This document shows positions 54,563 through 63,300 of a stretch of DNA of 64,000 bases, piece after piece (within the stretch, counting starts at the first letter, position 1; each line of letters begins with the position of its first letter). Origin of the DNA: Gemmatimonadota bacterium (lineage in GTDB: Bacteria > Latescibacterota > UBA2968 > UBA8231); assembly GCA_018660835.1 (NCBI GenBank), contig JABJJN010000103.1, forward strand, positions 62,001 to 126,000, given 5' to 3'. A program made the position numbers and the translations under genes. The notes under the pieces were generated by a model. The model saw nothing but the letters and a program-made list of their open reading frames with translations, was not told the origin of the DNA and ran no database searches.

Positions 54563-55314
54563 TGGGTCGGCGTAAAGCGACTCACTCCATCAAAGGAGAC
54601 ACGCAGACGCGGATTGTCTTCGTAGGGCCAGGGATTGAAAGACTGTGGGATGTAGTGCCCAGCCCAGCTGTGACGGAAGCTGCCCTCTTGCATAATTGGG
54701 CCACCGCGATGGATCAAGCGGCCGTCGAAGAACACGATATCACCCTTGTTGGCCTCCACGGCGAGTTCCGGCATTTGATTGCGCTCAAACAACGCATCGA
54801 AGGCATCATCGTGTTGCCAGCCTTGCCAAGGACCCGGATTGCCACTTGCATCCTCACGAAAATCAACCTTCTGCAGCAATGGGCCTTTGTGCGATCCAAC
54901 CTGGATGTGGATACTGCCATTCCATGCACCGACAGGCTGCAAAGCAACCCAGGCTGACACGCAACCTGGCAGATAATAAGCATCCTGATGACGCCGCTGC
55001 CGGGAACCGGTGTAGAAGTACATGCTCTGCACACCATCCGCTTCGTCGTCGAGAAGTGTGCGCAGTGGCTGACGCAGACGGGGATCCGTCATCCACGCGA
55101 GCCCGAGAGGGTGATGGCAGTTGCGGGTGATAAGACGACTCCAGTCATCGGCGGCACGAGGAGCAAAACCTTCGACACTTGTGCGCCCCGCTTGTAGATC
55201 CAGCATGTAGTTGGTGAAGTGATCACACTCAGCCGGCGTGAATCCACCTTCAACGATGGTGTATCCGTCGCGTTCGAAATCGTTCAACTGACTCGGCGTG
55301 AGTTCCAGTGTCAT
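54559..55314 (-). CDS. Phytanoyl-CoA dioxygenase (PhyH) family oxygenase
   Basis: 251 residues from the ATG at 55314; the open frame upstream overlaps the divergent gene and is unlikely to be coding. The Fe ligands are in RRHQDAYYLPG (HxD), with GSIHIQVGSHKGPLL and LIHRGGP as the turn and distal His. Its stop shares a CTAG with the convergent PhyH-like gene. Divergent from the spermidine-synthase-like gene across about 106 bases. Confidence 0.83.
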   Translation of the reverse strand: MTLELTPSQLNDFERDGYTIVEGGFTPAECDHFTNYMLDLQAGRTSVEGFAPRAADDWSRLITRNCHHPLGLAWMTDPRLRQPLRTLLDDEADGVQSMYFYTGSRQRRHQDAYYLPGCVSAWVALQPVGAWNGSIHIQVGSHKGPLLQKVDFREDASGNPGPWQGWQHDDAFDALFERNQMPELAVEANKGDIVFFDGRLIHRGGPIMQEGSFRHSWAGHYIPQSFNPWPYEDNPRLRVSFDGVSRFTPTH

Positions 55315-55420
55315 AAGTGCAACCTTTAGAAATGTGGAAGTCAGGAATCTCGGATGGCACGTATCAAATGAGATCCAACAATCGCCAGATGACCTTCGAA
55401 TCTGGGATGTATACCATCCA

Positions 55421-56113
55421 ATGAATGCCTGGAAGCTCCTGGGGCAAACCCGCACCCCGGACGGCAGTGACATGAGCCTGACCGTGCGCGATGGTGAATA
55501 CGTCATCCGGGTGAATGGAAATACGCTCATGTCGAGTCGGGTCCACGGCTCAGAGGAAACCCTCGCTGAGGCCGCCTGCGGTCACCTCACAGCAAAGGGC
55601 GGATCTCGACGACCGGAGAATCCACAGGTCCTGGTAGGTGGCCTCGGGATGGGCTTCACTCTGCGGGCGACACTGGACCTGTTGCCAGCGACGGCGACTG
55701 TGATCGTCTCTGAACTCGTGCCTGCCGTCGTCGAGTGGAACCAGGGGCCCCTGGGGCATCTCGCCGGACAGCCATTACAGGATCGTCGTGTGCAGGTGAA
55801 GATGGAAGACGTCGGCACCACACTGCGCAGCAACCCCGATCACTTCGATGCGATCCTGCTGGATGTCGACAATGGGCCTACGGCCTTTACGACAGATTCC
55901 AATCACGACCTCTACGACAACACCGGCGTCGCAGCCGCCTATGCAGCTTTGAGAAACTCAGGAACCCTCGCTGTGTGGTCAGCCTGGGAGGATCGAAAAT
56001 TCGAACACCGCTTGCACTTCCATGGATTTACCACTTCGACAAAAAGTGCTCGCGCCCGAGCCAACAAGGGCGGCATGCGCCACACGATCTTCGTGGGCGA
56101 GAAGACGAGCTGA
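55421..56113 (+). CDS. Spermidine-synthase-like (polyamine aminopropyltransferase-fold) methyltransferase
   Basis: About 230 residues from the ATG at 55421, which fits the usual N-terminus of the family (WKLLGQTRTPDGSDMSL, then DGEYVIRVNGNTLMSSR). The Rossmann core is VLVGGLGMGFTLRATL and AILLDVDNGP. The tetrapeptide patterns of true spermidine synthases are incomplete, so this may be a methyltransferase of related fold. An unusual 13-base tandem repeat follows in the gap before the next gene. Confidence 0.75.
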   Translation: MNAWKLLGQTRTPDGSDMSLTVRDGEYVIRVNGNTLMSSRVHGSEETLAEAACGHLTAKGGSRRPENPQVLVGGLGMGFTLRATLDLLPATATVIVSELVPAVVEWNQGPLGHLAGQPLQDRRVQVKMEDVGTTLRSNPDHFDAILLDVDNGPTAFTTDSNHDLYDNTGVAAAYAALRNSGTLAVWSAWEDRKFEHRLHFHGFTTSTKSARARANKGGMRHTIFVGEKTS

Positions 56114-56165
56114 TTGTCCCCGGGTTTGCCCGGCCCGGCGTGCCGAACCATTTTGGTTCCCCCAA

Positions 56166-56191
56166 ACGACAAGTCACGACGACAAGTCACG
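56166..56191. repeat. Two-copy 13-base tandem repeat
   Basis: ACGACAAGTCACG occurs twice, head to tail, 22 bases before the next ATG. A hairpin GAACCA-TTT-TGGTTC lies just upstream at 56145-56159. Confidence 0.55.
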
Positions 56192-56212
56192 CCCCCCATG
56201 CAATGAGGACTC

Positions 56213-57793
56213 ATGAACAGCGATGAGGACTATGGATTCGACGTCGCCGGATACATCCATCTGGCGAAAGCCCTGTCCACAGAGCAGATCGCAACCTGTC
56301 TTGCCGCCATCGACAGTGGCGGCGACGAACGCGTGATCGATGTGTTACAGGACGCCGTCGGGGCTGGCTACCTGGAGACATTGTGCGGTGGCGACTATAT
56401 CGCCGACGGCGCGCCATGGTTGGTGGAACCAGGGGCGACGCCGTCAGGGGCCATTCCCATTTCTTCTCCCACCAGCGAGGATCGTCGCCGCCTCCGTTAC
56501 GTCGCCCACGGCGACACACGGGTCAGCAAGGGGGTACGAGTCTTCGTGTCTCTTGTGGCACAGCAAGCGGATGCGGGCCCTGTCCTGGTAACAGGCAGCC
56601 ACAATCGACTGTCAGAACCACCTGCCGATTTTCTCTCAGGCAACCATGACATGGGCATGACCGAGCGACCACAACTGCAGGCGGGTGATCTGTTGATCTG
56701 CGCCGCAACCTTGCTGTATGGCGTGCGTGGTGTACCGGATCAGCTGGTCGAGTTGGAGTTCATCAGTGCGAATGCGAGGCCGAGAGAAGGTTATCCCCTC
56801 GTCGACCCGCCCGAATGGACAGAAGGACTCACGGCGGAGCAGAAGGCAATCGTTGGAATCCGCACAACGGGTATGGGTGGTGTCGTCACCTCCGACGGCG
56901 AGCGCACACAGATCACCGAACTCGAAGAAGACTCGCCCTCGATTCGCTTCCGTCTCGATGCGAACAGTCAACCGGCGCCGGACGAATTGTGGTTCTGGGA
57001 CGTACGCGGCTATCTGGTATTGCGTGGCGTGATGGATGCTCCCTGGCTTGCTGCCGCAAATCAGGCTGTCGACGCAGCCATTGAGTTGCAGGACAGTCTG
57101 CCCCAGGGACACCCAACACGCATCGAGGAAGTACCTGAGCAGGCGCTACGTGAGAATGACTGGACCTGGCCGCAGGACACATCGCCGCGATTACGGGGTG
57201 ACATCAATCGCCCGCGAATCGGTGGGCTCTATCAATTGCCAGAGCCGCACGGCGATGCCTTCCGCCGCATGATCGGACATCCTGCTATCGTCAAGAGACT
57301 GAATTGGATGCTGGGGTACGGCTTTCGCGAAAGCACGGAGCCCATGTGCTGCGTCTATCCCACGGGCACAACAGGTGGTTCTCTACACGGACAGAATCCA
57401 GGTGGCCATGCCCTGTTCAATGGCCGTCAGCTTGTGGAGCAAGTCAACGTAGCCTGGGCACTGCAGGACGAAGCGCCGGGGTTTGGTGAGGACAGTGGTG
57501 GCTTCATCTGCGTGCCTGGAAGCCACAAGGCGCGCTTCCCCATCCCGCGGAATCTGCACACGAGTATCGATCTGCCGCAGGTCTACAAACCAGCCATGAA
57601 AGCGGGGGATGTATTGCTCTTCGGTGGTGTCGCCCACGGGACGACAGCGTGGCGCAGTTCGTGGTCACGTCGCACGGCGATCCAATTCATGGGATCGCAC
57701 AATGTCGCGTTGCCACCGGGTCGCGAGTCAGTCGGCTGGCGCTGGAGTTCCGATCCCAATCATCCATCCAAGCTCAAAGCGAAGCAAGGCTGA
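56213..57793 (+). CDS. Tandem PhyH-like protein with altered iron motifs
   Basis: 526 residues, ATG preceded by GAGG. Two PhyH-like halves can be seen. The N-terminal one (about 1-195) keeps the GPVLVTGSHNR turn but no HxD and no distal His, so it is unlikely to bind iron. The C-terminal one keeps GGFICVPGSHK, a distal VAHGTTAW followed by RRTAI, but HxD reads LHGQ. It may be a structural or regulatory half joined to a modified oxygenase, or an enzyme with an unusual metal site. Follows the spermidine-synthase-like gene by 99 bases. Confidence 0.75.
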   Translation: MNSDEDYGFDVAGYIHLAKALSTEQIATCLAAIDSGGDERVIDVLQDAVGAGYLETLCGGDYIADGAPWLVEPGATPSGAIPISSPTSEDRRRLRYVAHGDTRVSKGVRVFVSLVAQQADAGPVLVTGSHNRLSEPPADFLSGNHDMGMTERPQLQAGDLLICAATLLYGVRGVPDQLVELEFISANARPREGYPLVDPPEWTEGLTAEQKAIVGIRTTGMGGVVTSDGERTQITELEEDSPSIRFRLDANSQPAPDELWFWDVRGYLVLRGVMDAPWLAAANQAVDAAIELQDSLPQGHPTRIEEVPEQALRENDWTWPQDTSPRLRGDINRPRIGGLYQLPEPHGDAFRRMIGHPAIVKRLNWMLGYGFRESTEPMCCVYPTGTTGGSLHGQNPGGHALFNGRQLVEQVNVAWALQDEAPGFGEDSGGFICVPGSHKARFPIPRNLHTSIDLPQVYKPAMKAGDVLLFGGVAHGTTAWRSSWSRRTAIQFMGSHNVALPPGRESVGWRWSSDPNHPSKLKAKQG

Positions 57794-57811
57794 AGTCGGA
57801 GGCGGGATAGG

Positions 57812-58597
57812 CTAAACGTCGCGAGCGGCAGTTTCCATCATCTTCAGCACCGCTTCGATCATCGCCTGCTGCTGCAACTCACGTTCGATCGTGGCAAATC
57901 GATCTCCCGGCTGGAAACCATACCAACCGAACTGACTGTGATTGCCTCCAGGGATCACAAACCATTTCGACGACACGGGTAGCAGATGACGATTCGCCTC
58001 GCTCTTCTCCAGGGGCGATACCCTGTCCAGTGAACCGAGGATCTTCGCCGTGGGCAGCGTCACGTGGGCGAGACTGAAATCGCGCGGATGAGATGTCCCG
58101 ATCAGGATGAGTCCCGCCGCCCGCCAGTTGCGCTCGTGCACGAAACGCGAAGCGATCGCACCGCCTCTGGAGTGTCCGGCGATCACCCACTTTACCGCAC
58201 CTGGATCGGCTTGCATGCCGCGAATCGCCCGTTCGATGACCTCAGTGCCATTGGCACCACCAAAGGCGGATCGGCGTGGCACATCAACAAGAATGGCAGG
58301 ATAGCCGGCCAGAGCGACGGCACGTGTGAGCGGGGCGTAGGCAGCTGGATCGACGAGAGCACCGGGAAAGAACAAGAAACCGACCGGCCTTGTCCCCTCG
58401 ACGTCGACGGGCCTGAAGAACCAGTAACCAGCACCGCGCACGACCGGTACCAGATCGTCTCCGGCGAGAGCATCCTTCGCCTCCCCCGTGGCTCGATAGG
58501 CGATGAGGGACCAACCGACAAAGACCACAAGAACCAGGCTGCCAAGGATCGCCCAGACCTTGCGAGTCTTCTGCCAGATGGATGTGCCCGTTGCCAT
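57812..58597 (-). CDS. Membrane-anchored alpha/beta hydrolase
   Basis: 261 residues. An N-terminal helix (VWAILGSLVLVVFVGWSLIAY) anchors a periplasm-facing hydrolase of the dienelactone-hydrolase/lipase kind: GHSRGGA holds the nucleophile Ser and the closing IPGGNHSQFGW the His. The acid is likely in the LGSLDRVSP region. Substrate unknown. It ends convergently on the tandem PhyH gene, and lies downstream of the DUF4159 gene, 45 bases away on the same strand. Confidence 0.82.
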   Translation of the reverse strand: MATGTSIWQKTRKVWAILGSLVLVVFVGWSLIAYRATGEAKDALAGDDLVPVVRGAGYWFFRPVDVEGTRPVGFLFFPGALVDPAAYAPLTRAVALAGYPAILVDVPRRSAFGGANGTEVIERAIRGMQADPGAVKWVIAGHSRGGAIASRFVHERNWRAAGLILIGTSHPRDFSLAHVTLPTAKILGSLDRVSPLEKSEANRHLLPVSSKWFVIPGGNHSQFGWYGFQPGDRFATIERELQQQAMIEAVLKMMETAARDV

Positions 58598-58642
58598 GAA
58601 TCTTCACCGGTGTCTACGAAGGGAATGTCTACTGTGCGAGGT

Positions 58643-60400
58643 CTACTCGGCGAAGATCTGTTCGCCTTCCAGGAAGATCTCCTCGATCATCAGATCATCG
58701 AAAGTGCGCAGCCAGTCTGCATAACCAACGACATCGCTCTGCACCTGCACAACAATGCGCTTGATCATCGCCAGGCGCTGAACGGACACGGTCACCGTCG
58801 CTACCTGGCCCCCGTCAATGTGGACCAGGACAGCTTCCGTCTTGCCCTGCCAGGTCACCTCTACCCAATGGTCACCGGCAGGCAGATTGTTCAGCAGCAC
58901 ACCCTGGACATCATCACGGAAGAGTTCGACCTGATGGCCGCCGACACTGATGCGCACACTGCCGGGACCGAAGCTGGATCCCAATGGAGCAACCACGACA
59001 CCGACGGCGCCGGCCAAATCATCATAGAGAGACTCATCAAAGCCGATCTCCACATCAGCCCGTGTTGTGTCGTCGATTGCGGCTGTTGGCTTCGTCACGG
59101 GTCGTTTGGTCATCCACGCTGGGAGTGCTCTACGCACAGCCTTGCCACCATCCCGAGTTAACGCGTAGACCAACAGATTCACACCTGCCGCCAACTTCGG
59201 TCCTGACTGCAGATCCAGAGCGGATGCCTCGTCTGCCGCCCACGCACCGAGCCATGCCTGGTGCATGTTCAGATCGCTGAGAATGGCCGCCAGGCGACCC
59301 TCGTATTCAACACCCCAAAGCCCGACTGGGGGTTGCTGCGGCGCACTCGTGTCGTCGAGATCTGGATTGATATTGGGCGCTCCTGTGATCACCTCGTCGG
59401 GACCGCGGATGGGATAGATCCAGGATGTCGGCCGACTCTCCAGCATCGAATAGGTGCTCTTCACCTCACTGGGAAACCCTGAGTCGAACTGATAGAAGGC
59501 ATGATAGACCGGATGCGTCGGCGGCAAGGGTCGCATGCCGCCCGCTGCCCCCACAATCTCTTGTAGGATTCGCACAGCATCCCGTAAGAAGAGATTGCCA
59601 CCTTCGATAAACAGGAGCCCACCGCCCTGGATATAGCCTCGCAGCATCTCTTTTTCCCGCTCACTCAGCTGCCACCGGGGTTCGTCGCCGATCAGGTTTA
59701 GACCACCCCCTGCAATGAAAAAGTGGATCGGATCGTTGAGGAGTGCTGGACTGAGGAAAAGGTCCGTTGGATTCGGATCAACCTGAACCAGGAGCCGTGT
59801 GTGATCGCGCATGTGTCGTGCCAGAACATCGAGCCCCCCTCTGCCACCGCCGGCACCATGAGTGCGTACCCGGCGCAACGTCACGAAACCGGTGACGTCC
59901 CGCTGACTGGTTGGATCGATGAGGATCACGGCGGGGCGATTGCCCGCGGCGGCCAGATCCTCCACGCGCAGCAGATCGAGAGATTCCCCGCGCAGACTGT
60001 CACGCAAAGCCGACGACGCCGACATGGCACGTTCCGCCTGCCGTTGTGAGGCCTTGGGTGAAAAGGTGTCGGCCTTGGCTGCCACGGTGAAACGGCGCAG
60101 GACCTGGGCCAGTTCGGGTGGTGTCAGCAATGGCGTCTGGGGCAACTCGGCAGCCAACTCCGGACGCTCTGCGGCATGCGCTTCCTGGCGCCGATACTGC
60201 ATGCGTTGAGCTGGGATATTGGTCGGTTTCGTCGACAGCAGACGTTTTGGCTCGAATCGAGGCACCTGGCGCAAACGGGCGCGGAACTTCTCCACCTGCT
60301 CATTCTGCGTTCGCCAGGACTGCACCTGGGTCAGCAGAATCACATGCAGCAGCAAGGACATGGCGATGGCGGGCCATGTCCGTAAATATCTGCGCCACAA
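58643..60400 (-). CDS. DUF4159-type membrane protein
   Basis: 585 residues from a TTG; an ATG 13 codons later is possible and neither has a strong ribosome site. One N-terminal helix (AIAMSLLLHVILLTQVQ) is followed by a long helical linker, then the DUF4159 core (LLVQVDPNPTDLFLSPAL, ... GGGLLFIEGG), and a C-terminal PEGA-like beta domain (VLLNNLPAGDHWVEVTWQGK). Function unknown; family members often sit beside MoxR/vWA-type complexes, which are absent here. Divergent from aceE. Confidence 0.75.
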   Translation of the reverse strand: MWRRYLRTWPAIAMSLLLHVILLTQVQSWRTQNEQVEKFRARLRQVPRFEPKRLLSTKPTNIPAQRMQYRRQEAHAAERPELAAELPQTPLLTPPELAQVLRRFTVAAKADTFSPKASQRQAERAMSASSALRDSLRGESLDLLRVEDLAAAGNRPAVILIDPTSQRDVTGFVTLRRVRTHGAGGGRGGLDVLARHMRDHTRLLVQVDPNPTDLFLSPALLNDPIHFFIAGGGLNLIGDEPRWQLSEREKEMLRGYIQGGGLLFIEGGNLFLRDAVRILQEIVGAAGGMRPLPPTHPVYHAFYQFDSGFPSEVKSTYSMLESRPTSWIYPIRGPDEVITGAPNINPDLDDTSAPQQPPVGLWGVEYEGRLAAILSDLNMHQAWLGAWAADEASALDLQSGPKLAAGVNLLVYALTRDGGKAVRRALPAWMTKRPVTKPTAAIDDTTRADVEIGFDESLYDDLAGAVGVVVAPLGSSFGPGSVRISVGGHQVELFRDDVQGVLLNNLPAGDHWVEVTWQGKTEAVLVHIDGGQVATVTVSVQRLAMIKRIVVQVQSDVVGYADWLRTFDDLMIEEIFLEGEQIFAE

Positions 60401-60626
60401 CGGTTTTTGAGTCTTCAGCGGAGTCTTTCTGGGGCAACGATGAAGCGGGCCGGGTAGATATGGTGTCTAAATGGAGCGTGGAGTGCATCTCATTGGATGC
60501 GCCAACGAGAGAAACGTACAATCCAGGCTCGTTTTCGGGGTCAGAAATTTTGCGACCTTTGGGCCCTATCCTTACTATATACAGCCTCTTGCGCTTACCC
60601 CCTCCCAACGACATCGAGACATACAA

Positions 60627-63287
60627 ATGAGTGAGACCGCGGTGGACGAAGTCGAACTACGCGAGTGGCTCGACTCTCTCGATTTCGTCCTTGAGAATCG
60701 CGACAGCGCGCAGGTAGAAGACCTCCTGCGGCAACTCGTCACCCGCGCAGCGGGGGCAGGTGTGGCTCTGCCCTTTACTGCCCAGACTCCGTATATCAAC
60801 ACGATTCCGCGGGACCGCCAGCCCCCCTTTCCTGGTAGCCGAGAGATCGAGCGGCGTATCAAGAGTCTGATCCGCTGGAATGCGATGGCCATGGTCGTTC
60901 GTGCCAACAAGGACGAGGCAAGCCCCGGTGGTCATATCTCGACCTTTGCTTCCTCAGCGACACTCTATGAGATCGGCTTCAATCACTTCTTTCGCGCCCC
61001 CACAGAAGACTCTTGTGGTGACCAGGTTTTCTTTCAGGGCCACGCGGCACCAGGAATCTACTCACGCGCTTTTCTCGAGGGTCGCCTGACTGAGAAGCAC
61101 CTGGAGAACTTCCGCCGAGAAACGCGCGAGGGGGGTGGTCTGTCTTCCTATCCCCATCCATGGCTCATGCCGAATTTTTGGCAATTTCCCACCGTGTCGA
61201 TGGGTCTGGGGCCGATCTGCTCAATCTACCAGGCCCGCTTCAACCAGTATCTCGAAGATCGCGGTCTCAAACCTCGTGATGGCTCACGGGTCTTTGGCTT
61301 CTTCGGCGACGGCGAGATGGATGAGCCGGAATCTCTGGGCGCCCTGACGCTAGCGTCCCGGGAGCGGCTGGGCAACCTGACATGGATCGTCAACTGCAAC
61401 CTGCAGCGCCTGGATGGTCCCGTACGCGGCAATCAGAAGGTGATCCAGGAGTTGGAAGGTGCCTTCCGTGGCGCCGGCTGGAATGTGATCAAGGTCATAT
61501 GGGGTGACGACTGGGACGCATTGCTCGAGGCAGATGTCGACGGTGTGCTGGCTAAACGCATGGGTGAAGTCGTCGATGGTGAGATGCAGAAATACTCTGT
61601 CTCCGATGGCGCCTACATCCGCGAGAATTTCTTTGGCGTCGATCCGCGTCTGCTGAAGATGGTCGAACATCTGTCTGACGAGCAGTTGCAGAAGATGCGT
61701 CGCGGCGGGCATGACCCGGAGAAAGTCTACGCTGCCTACCACGCCGCCGTGAATCACATGGATGGCCCCTCTGTCATTCTCGCCCACACCGTCAAGGGAT
61801 ATGGCCTGGGCGAGGCGGGCGAAGGCAAGAACATCACGCACCAGCAGAAGAAGCTGAACGAAGACGAACTGCGGCACTTCCGCACACGTTTCGGTATTCC
61901 CATGGACGATGTCGATGTCGTGAAGGCGCCCTTCTATCGGCCCGCAGAGGACAGCGAAGAGATCACGTATCTCAAAGCGCGACGTGCGGCGCTGGGGGGT
62001 TCGCTACCACAGCGATCTGTTCGCGCCGACCCCCTGCCCATGCCGGATGCCTCCTTGTTTCAGGAGTTTCGTGAAGGCAGTGGTGATCGCGACATCGCAA
62101 CGACCATGGCCTTCGGTCGTGTTCTGACGAAGTTGATGCGTGACAAAGAAATCGGAAAACTGATCGTGCCGATCATTCCCGATGAAGCACGCACCTTCGG
62201 ACTCGACTCACTCTTCCGACCCTTCGGGATCTATTCCCATGCGGGTCAGCTCTACGAACCAGTCGACCGTGATACGCTGTCCTACTACAAAGAAGCCACA
62301 GATGGCCAGATTCTCGAGGAAGGCATCACCGAAGCGGGTTCCATGTCGTCCTTTGTCGCCGCCGGTACGGCCTATGCAACGCATGGTGTCAATGCGATCC
62401 CCTTCTTCGTCTACTACTCGATGTTTGGCTTGCAACGCGTGGGTGATCTCATCTGGCTTGCCGGTGATATTCGCGCCAAGGGTTTCATGGTGGGCGGCAC
62501 AGCCGGTCGGACGACCCTGGCGGGAGAAGGACTGCAGCACAATGATGGCAACAGCCATCTACAGGCATATCTGGTACCGAATCTGGTCGCCTATGATCCC
62601 GCCTTTGCCTACGAAATCGAGATCATCATTCAGGACGGTATCCGACGGATGTATGTCGAGCAGGAGGATATCTTCTACTACCTCACGGTAGAGAATGAGA
62701 ATTATCCCATGCCAGCCATGCCGGAAGGTGTCGAAGAGGGCGTCCTGAAGGGCATGTATCGATTCAGCACGACGACGAAGAAGCGCTCGAAGTTGCGTGC
62801 ACAGTTGTTTGGCTCCGGGGCGATCATGCGCTGCGCCATGGAAGCGCAGCAGATTCTCGAAGAGAAGTACAATGTTGCGACCGATGTGTGGAGCATTACG
62901 AGTTTCAAGAACCTCCACAACGACGGTCTCGATGTGGATCGCTGGAATCGCCTGCATCCGGAGGCTCCCAAGCGCGTCCCCTATGTCACACAGTGCCTTC
63001 AGGATGAGAAGGGCGTCTTCCTTGTCGCCTCTGACTACGTGAAGGCCATGCCTGAATCGATTGCTCGCTGGTTTCCGAAGGTCCCCGTTGCCCTTGGCAC
63101 AGACGGCTTTGGCCGCAGCGAGGGTCGCAAGGAACTGCGTCGTTTCTTCGAGGTGGATGCCGCCGCCATCGTCACGGGCACGCTGAGTGCCTTGGCCGAT
63201 GAAGGGCTGATCGAACCGCAGGTTGTCGCCGCCGCGATAGCCGATTTTGGTATCGATCCTGACACCGCAAATCCCGTTACCCGGTAA
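60627..63287 (+). CDS. aceE: Pyruvate dehydrogenase E1, homodimeric
   Basis: 886 residues from the ATG at 60627, close to the E. coli AceE length. The thiamine-diphosphate motif is GDGEMDEPES (about residue 227) with NCN about 30 residues on. It decarboxylates pyruvate and passes the acetyl group to the lipoyl domains of AceF, making acetyl-CoA. The start has only a weak GAG nine bases upstream. First gene of the operon; aceF begins 13 bases after the stop. Confidence 0.95.
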   Translation: MSETAVDEVELREWLDSLDFVLENRDSAQVEDLLRQLVTRAAGAGVALPFTAQTPYINTIPRDRQPPFPGSREIERRIKSLIRWNAMAMVVRANKDEASPGGHISTFASSATLYEIGFNHFFRAPTEDSCGDQVFFQGHAAPGIYSRAFLEGRLTEKHLENFRRETREGGGLSSYPHPWLMPNFWQFPTVSMGLGPICSIYQARFNQYLEDRGLKPRDGSRVFGFFGDGEMDEPESLGALTLASRERLGNLTWIVNCNLQRLDGPVRGNQKVIQELEGAFRGAGWNVIKVIWGDDWDALLEADVDGVLAKRMGEVVDGEMQKYSVSDGAYIRENFFGVDPRLLKMVEHLSDEQLQKMRRGGHDPEKVYAAYHAAVNHMDGPSVILAHTVKGYGLGEAGEGKNITHQQKKLNEDELRHFRTRFGIPMDDVDVVKAPFYRPAEDSEEITYLKARRAALGGSLPQRSVRADPLPMPDASLFQEFREGSGDRDIATTMAFGRVLTKLMRDKEIGKLIVPIIPDEARTFGLDSLFRPFGIYSHAGQLYEPVDRDTLSYYKEATDGQILEEGITEAGSMSSFVAAGTAYATHGVNAIPFFVYYSMFGLQRVGDLIWLAGDIRAKGFMVGGTAGRTTLAGEGLQHNDGNSHLQAYLVPNLVAYDPAFAYEIEIIIQDGIRRMYVEQEDIFYYLTVENENYPMPAMPEGVEEGVLKGMYRFSTTTKKRSKLRAQLFGSGAIMRCAMEAQQILEEKYNVATDVWSITSFKNLHNDGLDVDRWNRLHPEAPKRVPYVTQCLQDEKGVFLVASDYVKAMPESIARWFPKVPVALGTDGFGRSEGRKELRRFFEVDAAAIVTGTLSALADEGLIEPQVVAAAIADFGIDPDTANPVTR

Positions 63288-63300
63288 ATCAGGGGAATCC

